Positions 24,101 through 33,270 of a stretch of 64,000 nucleotides of DNA are shown here, piece by piece; positions within the stretch are counted from its first letter, which is position 1; the number at the start of each line of letters is the position of its first letter. Where the stretch lies: assembly GCF_963675165.1 (NCBI RefSeq), contig NC_087377.1:14380198-14444197 (forward strand). The letters are read 5' to 3'. The notes under the pieces are model-generated. The model saw only the letters and a program-made list of their open reading frames with translations, ran no database searches and had not been told where the DNA came from. The translations under genes and the position numbers were made by a program. This DNA is from Halichondria panicea. Taxonomy: Eukaryota > Porifera > Demospongiae > Suberitida > Halichondriidae.

Positions 24101-27100
24101 TCAGCACTCCCCATCAACGACGAGCCGGTAGACGAACAGAGAGTACAAGAGGCGGACAGGGTGAAGCTTGGTGAGAAGGAGGACACCACTGCCAAGATCA
24201 CTGACCTTGACCTGCTCAAAGTTATTAGGAAAGGAACCTTCGTGAAAGTAGATCCGGTCCTTTATAGAGCTTACAAACCTATTATGATGTATATCTTGCT
24301 ACAAATCACCTATCACCAGGTTAAATTATCTATAAGCACACAGTCATGTATAAGGTATAGCACGTGCTAGACCTAGCTACAGCAGGGAACTATTAATATG
24401 AGCCTGTGCATTTGGTATCCATGTTGATATGTTGCTAGCTCTATAGTTAGCCAATGAGAAGTGAGATGATTATATGCATTCAGCTATAATTATATGGTTA
24501 TATAGTGTCCCTCGTGCAGCGCCCTATAGGCCTTGTGACACTATAACATAACACATGAACCAAAAGCATGGTGCAAGGTCCTCGCTCATAGTCCATCTTC
24601 GTGGCTTCTTACTCATTCTGTATATGTCTCCCTATTTTATGATTGGCACATAAGCAAGCCAGGTTTGTTACGAATTGTGTATTCGAAATTTGCATGCAGT
24701 GGTCCAGAGAGTTTGTATTATTGATGTAGACTATACATTCATTATTTTGACGCGCTAGGGGCAGAAGCAGCTATAGCTGGAAATTAATTTTGCATTACCG
24801 TATAGCGGGGAGGTGCAAAATTCCGAGGGCAGTTATAATTACGCGAAAATGATAACAGGATAAACTCCCACACACCAGTATTTCACATGCAAAGCTATAT
24901 TGGTGGGTGTGATTCCTGCATGGCATTGAAACACGAATACTATAGAACCCACGAACATTTCGGCTGGAGGGCTCTGGAGCCAAATAGCAAAAATTTGCAT
25001 TTACCACGAAAAATTTCTCGCTATACAATAATTTATTACTCTTGTGGCATGTCATCACTGCACATGCATTAGTCGCCGTGTGCATGTATATAGAGCTTCG
25101 CTGTGGGATGAGAAGTTGTTCAGAGTCTTGTGTTCATGTTGAGTACCCAGGGGCGTAGCTATATACATTTACCAAAGGGGTTTCTGAAGGGATAAGGCGG
25201 CGCAGCGCGAATAATTTGGGGACCACGCCCATTTCCGGTTCCACACCTCTTAATTATACTGGTTACACCCCATATGGCTGGAGGGAAGCATTTTTGATAA
25301 GTCGTAGCTTCAGCTCTCCTCATGATCTCTTAAACTTTTTAGTGTAAGTACAAATGTACTACCAGGATCAGTACTAGACTCACTGGCCACTCCCATCATC
25401 ACTATCTTGAGGATTGGGACTGGTCAACTGCCAATCTGCGAGTTGTTTTTGTTGAATTTTAATTAGTTGCATGACATCATCTTGTAGTTTGTGCGGTTGA
25501 CCAAAGTTGCGTAACTATCAAGTGAATGTGGGTTATGTCCCGTGGTTTATCTAACACAACATAAGACCCAGCCCAACTACAACGAATTACGTGGGCGAAA
25601 TATGTCACATGACATTGCTTCTGCACTGTGATTGGTCATTACCGATTTCAGTAATGAGAACAACTCGCAGATTGGCAGTTGACCAGTCCCAATCCTCAAG
25701 ATAGTGATGATAGGAGTGGCCAGCGAGTCTAGATCAGTATCATTGACATTGACAGTGGGTATGAGCTTAGCCTCGATCCCAGGCCGCTCTTCCTCGAAAA
25801 GAGGGCCTGGTATCAACTGTTTGCGCATGCGCCACATAATCCCCATAAACTGGGGACTCCGGATATCATCGTATAATGCTCAGTAAAACAATGACGTCAC
25901 AACAAACGGAAGTGGATTGAAGAAAGTGGATAGAAGCGCGATTGTGAAGGTTTCTAGCCCGTGTGATAGCATTCTATATAATAGCTACCCTTAGTCTGCT
26001 ATGTTAACAAAGGACTCACAGCCTGCAACAGTGTGGATAACAATCCTCTGAACGGAAGAAGGCTGACAATAGCCTATATGGATAGGCCACGCCCATCTGA
26101 CACTAACCTTGGTGAAAGTCGACTCTATCAGAAAGAAATTGCTGCTGTAACCAATACAGCTCTGTCTCTAGCTAGCTAGCTAGCTATATACAGTAGAACC
26201 TCGATTATCCGGACACCTTGGTTCCAGAAGCAGGCTGGATAAGTGAATATGCCGGATAATCGAATAGATAAACCACGCCTTGATCCACCCACTTTATTGA
26301 TAAACAGCAGTGCCGCATGGTTGTCTGCGCATGCGCAGAAGATAAGCAGGCATGTCTCCATGGTAACAGCTGCAACGCGCATGCGCGTTTGAGGGACACG
26401 CCCATTTTCTGATCTGATAACAAGAAAACTGCCAAGCCGGATAATCGAGGTTCCGGATAATCGAGGGCCGGATAATCGAGGTTCTACTGTAGCTCTGTAT
26501 CTGACTTTATAAACTGAGTATTCTTTGTCTGTATGTGTTATTCAGGATATAATTCGGGTAAAAATTCAGTGTAATGGGAAATTACGGGGAAATTATCCAA
26601 TAATTTTGCGCATGCGCAAGCAGTCAGTAGCAGGCCTCTTTTTTGAGGCCTTGTGAAGGAGGCTAGTATGAGCTCTGAGGTTGGTGGCTGAGAATCAGAT
26701 TGTGGTGAGACTGCATGTACATGCAGTCTGGAGTCTGAGCATGCAGTAGAGGAACTGGGCTGACAATTAGGTCTCTTATCTTGGATTGCAGAAGCTAAAC
26801 TATAGTATTAATAATAGGCATTGAAATAAATCCAGGCTAGATATCAATCAATACTCTTGCTATAGTCTCCAGCCATTAGCTATAGTATAGTATATACACT
26901 GTAATTAAAATACAGTCTGGTGTCTGACTCTGAGCAGTAGTAGAGGAACTGGGATGATCTTCCATGGTCTCTTATCTTAATTGGATTGCAGAAGCTGAAC
27001 TAGTAATAGGCAGAATAAATACAGACTGGATCAATCTACTCGTGGTCAATATTAGCTTGATTCCAGGCCGATTAAAATACGGCCTGTTACCTATTTCATG

Positions 27101-30014
27101 GTGATAATGCGCATGCGTTAGTTCATTAAACTGAGGATGCCCTTTTTTTCTCTAGTCTATTTTCTATATATCTTTGTACATCAGCTTAGCTCTCTATTGC
27201 GTTGTTCCAGAAGGCTTTCACACTAGTCTGAAGCCAGAAGAGGCTCTCATCTACCTCTATGACGGTTGTATAGTCAGGATGTCTTACCTTGGATCTGTAC
27301 AGGATATATGGGAAGTGTATGGTGCCTCAAACTGCTACTTGCGAAGACAATCCGGCTATAGTACCATCCTAGACGTAGATGAGAGCCTCTTCTGTCTTAA
27401 AGCCTTCTATAGACCAACGCAATAGACGGCATAAGCCACAGCTTCACAGAACTCAGTCATATAGAGATAAAGTATTACGGAACGTAATATTATTCTTAGT
27501 AAACGGACTAATTTCTGGTGTAATTTACTAAGGTTTTACATTCGTAGTACGATTACCCATATTCTGTGTAATTTGAAGCGCATGTGCACTATCACCCCTG
27601 CAATAGGTACCAGGCCGTATTTTAATTGGCCTTGAATCGAGGCTAGGTCAATATTAACTTCAGCACATGATTAGTCCCACCCATTTTTCAGCAAGCAAGG
27701 GGGTTTCTGGGCAACTAGGAATCCATTAAGCTACTCCCCTGGTACCTTTACTGAGTGTATAGAGCGGAAACGCTGCAGTGGAGAGCAGCTGGAGCATATT
27801 TAAACCAATAAGATCGACTCATTATACCACCAAAGTTAATGATTAAAATAGCCTCGCTTAGTTTTGTTCGAAATAATAACAGTGCCAGACTAATCTTGCA
27901 GATTAGGGACTCGCTTTATTCATCCCAATCGCATCATAATTATATATTCTTATTCACGTCTTATTCACTATATAGCTGCACACACAACCACACACTCTAA
28001 CCACACATGCATACCTTCCCCATGCTTTCACAGGTCTACCTGGGTCGACACAAGGAAACTGGTGCTTTCTATACCATCAAAGTCCTGCAAAAGGAAGCAA
28101 TCAGTGAGGTTGAACTCACAATGGCCAAGAGAAATATCGCGATCCACCCGTTTCTAGTAGGCCTACATTACTCCTTTCAGACGAGGACTAAGCTATATTT
28201 TTTGTTGGAATATGTGAACGGTGGAAAGCTGTTGTTTCATCTGCAAAGACAGAAAAATAATGCTTTCGATGAGCCCAGTGCAAGGTGAGTAGTCAGACAC
28301 CATTTTTATGCTAAGCGGTTTATTTATGTAGCTGTATAAACTGCAAATCGGTCTGTCTGTTAGCTCTATAGTATATTATTTAAACTCCCAATCCTCAATG
28401 TACATAAAGTGTAGATGCCTCTAAAACTGCTCTGCATAATATTATAGTTCAAGCCAATCTAGCAATCAAGTTATTACCATTGATCCCACCACCGTATGAG
28501 TTGTTCCTAAGTCCATGGTGTGTGTTACACAGTAAAAACATATTCGTTATAGTAACATGAAACGCATCTTTTGAAATTTTGTTATACATTACTGAAAAAG
28601 TACCGCGGGTGCTGAAGGTGCCAAAGCTACACACATTATAATAATTATCATGATGAACATTTTTGCATTAATTAATTTTGGTGCATGTATAGGCAGAATC
28701 CAGATCACAGGAAGATCGCCCACGATTGTTTTTAAAAACGATCTATGCCAAAAGTTCAAGTCTAACTGCATCAGAGCCTTCAGCTCTCTTCTCACTCTTG
28801 CAGCTATATATATACCAATAGCTAGCGTTCTAGTGCAGAGCTATAACTACTAAGTAGAGTAGCAACACTCGGTGAACAAGTTTTGCTAAGCACTATTCTG
28901 AAAAGGCTGCAATGGCATTCCAAGTAAGCAAAACTAGGCATAACTCGAGAACGAAGCATTATTTTACAAATCCACGAATTAAAATCCAAGAAAACATGGC
29001 TAGAAGCCTATATATACAGAAACTCTTACTTGCACTTCATTAATAATCCTTGAGCAGTCTACATATACTCACACACACATGCACATGCACACACAAACAC
29101 ACTACCGTATACCTCGCTAGCTTGCGCATGCGCACCGATCGAGGCATAATGACACTAAAATAAGATGATGCATCTAAGTGTTTTTGCTGCAAAAACAATA
29201 TTCTTTTTCTGATTATAATGTAAGTGAGCAAAATATTATTCAAGTGGCCCTATCAACTCTGGTCAGCTTACATTTGAGACTTTAAATTAAACCTAAAAAA
29301 TATAAAGGTGCATACAGGACTATAACATTGCTTGAACATGTAATTACCCGTTACAGATTCTACGCTGCTGAGATCACCTCTGTCCTCGGGTACCTACACA
29401 GTCTCAGTATTATCTATTGGGATCTCAAACTTGAAAATATTCTGCTGGATGCTAACGGGCACATCATGCTAACAGACTTTGGACTCTGCAAGGAAGAGGT
29501 CAAATTTGGAGAGACAGTAAAAACTTCTGGCACTCCCGAATATCTAGCCCCTGAGGTGCTCAGAAAGCAAGAGTATGGTTACAGTGTCGACTGGTGGTGT
29601 CTGGGCGTGGTAATCTACGAAATGATGTACGGGCTGCCACCGTTTTTTTCTGAAGATGTTACTCAAAGGCACACCAATATTATTCAGAAGTCTCTAAAAC
29701 TGCACACTCACATTTGTATCACTTCCAGTGCTCAAGACCTGCTCGAAAGTTTGCTGCAAAAAGACAAAAATGTTCGATTAGGCGATCATAACGACATCAA
29801 GTTTCACTCATTTTTTAAGTCTATCAACTGGGATGCCCTGTTTAATAAGCGATTGAAGCCTCCGTTTATCCCTTCTCCGGTAAAGGATGCCCTCAAACTT
29901 GGACATTTTGGATCCGAGCTTACTGCCGTGGCTATTTCTGACGCGCAGCTACACGGGACAGAGGGTGTGCCATGTGTGAGCATTGCTGACGACACTTTTA
30001 ATGTAATGAACTAG
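21172..30014 (+). CDS. Ig/FN3 three-pass receptor fused to PX domain and SGK3-like kinase
   Basis: Fourteen exons, all splice phases agreeing, give 961 residues: 21172-21232, 21582-22054, 22105-22315, 22439-22717, 22765-22839, 22892-23017, 23066-23185, 23251-23305, 23363-23393, 23582-23763, 23818-23974, 24041-24247, 28034-28284, 29357-30014. Order: signal peptide (MFHLGWIVLTATSV), Ig-like (about 25-130), FN3-like, third domain (FFEFSVSVNG), membrane segments near 345, 380 and 420, Ser/Lys linker, PX domain about 518-608 (FTVYKVVV, FRRYPEF, RRIGLRDFI), then AGC kinase about 640-961. The kinase keeps the VAIK-type Lys (TIKVLQK), catalytic Asp, DFG and APE, but has RKGTFVK for the Gly loop, YWDLKLEN for YRDLKPEN, no T-loop Thr before SGT and no C-terminal hydrophobic motif. 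The odd number of membrane passes puts PX and kinase in the cytosol. PX would bind PI3P on endosomes (family knowledge). Confidence 0.75.
24798..25030. mobile_element. MITE with TACCGTATAGCGGG end
   Basis: TACCGTATAGCGGGG at the left and CTCGCTATAC at the right bound 230 bases. The interior (CCAGTATTTCACATGCAAAGCT, CTGGCATTGAAAC) matches 30348-30486. A better-preserved relative is at 54613-54814. Confidence 0.6.
25375..25731. mobile_element. Mutator-like MITE with 75-bp TIRs
   Basis: TAGACTCACTGGCCACTCCC... returns inverted as ...GGAGTGGCCAGCGAGTCTA. The flanks GATCAGTAC and GATCAGTAT form a 9-base duplication with one mismatch. It sits in the large intron of the fusion gene. Confidence 0.75.
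25768..26665. mobile_element. TAGCCTCG-family Mutator-like element, 9-bp duplication
   Basis: Starts TAGCCTCGATCCCAGGCC and ends AGGAGGCTA. Perfect GTATGAGCT duplication at 25759-25767 and 26666-26674. It carries a nested pogo/Tigger MITE and no transposase. Confidence 0.8.
26191..26489. mobile_element. Pogo/Tigger-type MITE nested in the Mutator-like element
   Basis: Termini CAGTAGAACCTCGATTATCC and GGATAATCGAGGTTCTACTG with TA on both sides match the Tc1/mariner pogo-Tigger pattern. Extra GCCGGATAATCGAGG copies near the right end form a short internal repeat. Confidence 0.85.
26718..27040. repeat. Imperfect direct repeat of about 130 bp
   Basis: The block around 26718-26855 (CAGTCTGGAGTCTGAGCATG, TAGAGGAACTGGG, GGATTGCAGAAGCT) recurs at 26907-27040 with small indels, still within the fusion-gene intron. 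Confidence 0.6.
27053..27645. mobile_element. TAGCCTCG-family element with internal hairpin
   Basis: Begins TAGCTTGATTCCAGGCCG and ends GGCCTTGAATCGAGGCTA, with perfect 9-base GGTCAATAT flanks at 27044-27052 and 27646-27654. Inside, 27198-27255 and 27365-27424 are inverted (AGAGGCTCTCATCTAC), making a second foldback. The apparent open frame there is a by-product of the hairpin. Confidence 0.8.
28925..29035. repeat. Dispersed repeat, second copy at 61108-61205
   Basis: Shares CATAACTCGAGAA...AAGCATTA, CCACGAATTAAAATCCAAGA and GGCTAGAAGCCTATA with 61108-61205, same orientation. A shorter trace is at 59325-59350. Interspersed element of unknown type, in the last fusion-gene intron. Confidence 0.6.
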
Positions 30015-30222
30015 TTATACCCACAAAAAAGTATATGTGTGTTCTAGCGACTGTGTATCATCAGTCTTGATTATTAACGTTTTCGTCATTGTTTGTGTAT
30101 AATTATATATAGATCTATGTTCAAATGTGACTCGTGTTTACCTATAACTGAAAGGAAAACATTCAATCTGCAACAGGAAGCACAAAAACATATAAGTGTA
30201 CTGTTGCAAGTATATAGAAGAT

Positions 30223-30296
30223 TAGCCTCGTTCCCAGGCCGATCCGTCTCCGACTTAGCGTTCAATTGGAGACGGATCGGCCTGGGAACGAGGCTA
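30223..30296. mobile_element. 74-bp TAGCCTCG-family element with perfect 9-bp duplication
   Basis: TAGCCTCGTTCCCAGGCCGA and its almost exact inverted copy flank a 16-base centre. ATAGAAGAT repeats at 30214-30222 and 30297-30305. Confidence 0.9.
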
Positions 30297-30347
30297 ATAG
30301 AAGATTAGGTAATCAGTGTATGTATATACTCATGCAATTTGAAATAC

Positions 30348-30486
30348 CATATTTTTATATAGCGAGTAACGCAAACATTAAAACTGGCCCACACACTGGT
30401 ATTTCACATGCAAAGCTATTGGGTATATGGTTTCCTGGCATTGAAACGCAAATATTAGAACCCATGAACATTTTCCGCTATACTGT
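30348..30486. repeat. Degraded copy of the TACCGTATAGCGGG MITE
   Basis: Shares CTGGTATTTCACATGCAAAGCTAT and CTGGCATTGAAACGCAA-type blocks with 24798-25030 (each quoted in part). Ends are worn. Confidence 0.55.
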
Positions 30487-30629
30487 AACTGATCATTATC
30501 TACTAACGCTTTAGGTTCTATAGTCTCTGTATATTCTACTCCAATCATTCTCAAAGCATTGTTTGTAATAGTTGAGTTGTAGTAAAACAAAGTCCATAAC
30601 ATTAAGATTGCATTCTCATTTTATCATCA

Positions 30630-31025
30630 CGACAAGGCTCTTACCTCAAGAACATCAATTCACAAACAGCTCAATGTAACATTCAAGAGCTAGACTAGTC
30701 ATTTGAGGTGATAAATACAGTTTAATTTTATAATCCAAAAGCTTCAATGAAATGGTTCCAATGCATAATTGTGATGAAAAAGCTATCCAATGACAACCTG
30801 CTATTTACGACACATAGTAGAAAAGTCCACCCTCCACACTCCCCAAACAAAGAAAGTCAGGTCAGCATTCCAACAGTGAGTGTTTGAGGTTGGTTTAGAA
30901 AATTAAAAGCAATGTCTCGAATATGACAGAAGTTGAGTTGAGTCTTACGGGCACACAGACAAGAAGTATTCAACTGCCAAGAGTAACGTGGCTACTTGTC
31001 CATTATGTTCAACTCCAGCCAGCAA
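30630..31025 (+). pseudogene. Decayed copy of the NxSY tail exons of the first receptor
   Basis: Corresponds to 1880-2310: CAACATCTCTTCACAAAGAG-like, ATGGTTCCAATGCA, AAGCTATCCAATGACA, CGGGCACACAGACAAGA and TTGTCCATTATGTTCAAC blocks in the same order. Frames are lost through several indels. It marks the left edge of a duplicated segment that continues at 31572 and 31805. Confidence 0.75.
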
Positions 31026-31111
31026 ATTATTGTTGCCCATTATTCTTTAGACACCTATTATGCTAAAATTATTATTATTATTTTATCAGGGCCTAGCTGC
31101 AGCAATACCAC

Positions 31112-31235
31112 TACTGAAAGAGGTTTGACTGATAATCCGGAATATACCATCCGTATAATTATGACCGTCCGACGTCTGTCTGACAATTGAGGTAAATGGC
31201 CGACATTCTGGATTATCGTCAAACCTCTTTTAGTA
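31112..31235. mobile_element. Small MITE with TACTGAAAGAGGTTTGAC-type ends
   Basis: TACTGAAAGAGGTTTGACTG and an inverted GTCAAACCTCTTTTAGTA end bound 124 bases. The subterminal GATAATCCGGAATAT is also mirrored. Pogo/Tigger-like by its DATAATCCGG core. Confidence 0.6.
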
Positions 31236-31571
31236 GTATACTGTATGCAGCTGGGTTTGTTCTTTTTGTTCAAATTTGGTGTATAGCTGTAGGACAAACA
31301 TTATGATGCACAAAGGTTGAAAAGTTTGCTATGCAGATTGTTTTGTGAGCATCTGATTTTTAGAGACGGCCGAATATTGATCAGCTATATACTCTAGCCA
31401 TAAAACTTTGGCATCAGCGTACGCAAACCATATGCAAATCGGTAGTAAGTATATTAAGGAAAATTTGCAGCGCATGCACCCTATAGCTGAACAAAATTAC
31501 GTACTCAACTATAATTATAGGAAATCCTTGAAAACTTCTCTAGCTGTATAATAATTATCATACACCGTACC

Positions 31572-31660
31572 CATGACCACCTCTGTCCTCGGGTACCTAC
31601 ACAGGCTCAATATTATCTGGACGCTAACCGGTCACTTCATACTTTCGGATATTTCAAGGT
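31572..31660 (+). pseudogene. Fragment of the SGK3-like kinase exon
   Basis: ACCTCTGTCCTCGGGTACCT plus the following CTACACAG.CTCA.TATTATCT and GCTAACCGG.CAC.TCAT match 29375-29470 of the fusion gene, with a deletion removing the YWDLKLEN region. It shows that the kinase part was duplicated along with receptor segments. Confidence 0.75.
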
Positions 31661-32023
31661 TTTTGATCATAAGATAATAGTGAGAATATAATTCTGCTTT
31701 TTTGTTATTTCTTCTGCATGCTGGAATTTCAAAGTGTGTCTGAGATCAATTCAAGAGCTGCATGGCATTGGACTTATTGTTGAATAAAAAAGAAGTGTGA
31801 CTGTGTCAACGTAATCATACTCCACTCTCTTATATCCAGGTCAGTGGTTTCTCTTGCCAAACCATACGAATTATTCGCTTCCATTTTCACCTTTGTAGCT
31901 CCATTACTTCCCACTTTATAATAGCTCAGTTTTAATCTCATTTCCTCATTTGGTCGGGAACGTTGCTTCTTTGACTCTCCATAAGACTCATTAGGAATTT
32001 GTTCTTTTGATTTTACACCCGAC

Positions 32024-32402
32024 TAGGGGTTGGTAGATTATGCTAGCATAATTTTGAGCATAATAGGTACATTTTTTGGTGAGAATTATGCTGGCATAGT
32101 AGGCACATTTATAACAAATGAGAATAATAGGCAGGTTTCACAGAAATAAGGTCAGTACGAGTCATAGTATAAACAATTGGAATTACTGGTGGTTAATATC
32201 TCCTTGCAATTCTACATTATAGATAGAGTCACGTGGCAATTATTTATAGTTTGATGTTATACTTGTGCAACGACATGGGTCGATCCTATATTGTGCTTTG
32301 GAGAAATTATGTGGGAATAATAGGCGATTTGAAAGGTTGTTTACTTGAGCATAAAAGAATAGCATAATAGGTAATATATCGAACATAATCTACCAACCCC
32401 TA
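32024..32402. mobile_element. hAT-type MITE with 8-bp target duplication
   Basis: TAGGGGTTGGTAGATTATG and CATAATCTACCAACCCCTA are perfect inverted ends. CACCCGAC repeats on both sides (32016-32023, 32403-32410), as expected for hAT insertion. The intact receptor tail at about 8160 shows the empty site. Interior AT-rich, non-coding. Confidence 0.92.
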
Positions 32403-32436
32403 CACCCGACTTTGTAAAAACACCCGTTCCTTTTAT

Positions 32437-32524
32437 CAGGAGCCCATAAATAAAATAACTACGAAACGTGATCCCCGAGTATACGTTGAAGTTAGCCGCT
32501 CCTTCTCTTATTTATGGGCTCCTG
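32437..32524. mobile_element. 88-bp MITE, CAGGAGCCCATAAATAA termini
   Basis: CAGGAGCCCATAAATAA and TTATTTATGGGCTCCTG are inverted ends. CTTTTAT flanks both sides (7-8 base duplication). The related receptor at 8180 lacks it, an empty-site control. A second copy is at 58284-58336. Confidence 0.8.
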
Positions 32525-33095
32525 CTTTTATCGACTTCACAGTAAGAGTGAGTCAGGTCTTCATTTTTATGTGCTGTTTCTGGATTTAAATAGACAACCT
32601 CCCGATCAACTTCCCTTGATTCTTGTATTCGTATTTCCGGTGCAGTCTCTCTCGGTTGCACTCTAGTCTCCGTTTTACTTTTCAGTTTTATGATGAGTAA
32701 TTTTTCAGGAAAATATAGTATGTACCAATCCCGTGGCAAAACCGAGTAACATAGAGAATATGAATATACAACAACAGTAGTTGCTATGGTCAGATACAAA
32801 TTCATTGGAACAGCTCCCCGTCACTATACAGTTACATGTACAGCTGCTGATGTAAAGGCTCATGCATTAATAGAACTCACCAATAAAAACATTTTCTGTA
32901 ACAGGATCACTTCTCCCCACGTTGTTAATGGCTTGGAGCTCCAACACGTAGTTACCATCTCTGGAAAGCGGGACAGTGAATGTGACCCTGCACACCATTG
33001 TACAGTCACCACCATTAGTTGTTAAGATTTGACGATCATCACTCCCATTTAGGGTGACCTCATAGCGGTTTTGCTGTCCATAATTAGGGCATACT

Positions 33096-33242
33096 TGTTG
33101 TGGTTTAGTTTACTTCCTGTTCTATGTGTACTATTTATGTACGTGTGTTCTCAATGTTTTTAGTCTCTATTAAACTGTCAACTGTAAACCAGTACTGAGT
33201 TGGTAACTTAGCGGTGAGTCCAGACCTAGCTAAGTTACGACA
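33096..33242 (+). repeat. 5' LTR of the gypsy element
   Basis: 147 bases, identical to the 3' copy, with TG...CA ends. Contains the element's promoter by analogy; no clear TATA box seen. Confidence 0.95.
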
Positions 33243-33270
33243 TAAATTGGCGACAAGGAGTTAGAACTCT

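Noticed and set aside
27174-27425. 83-codon open frame on the plus strand
   Set aside because: It lies entirely inside a hairpin element; its two halves are inverted copies, so openness is coincidental.
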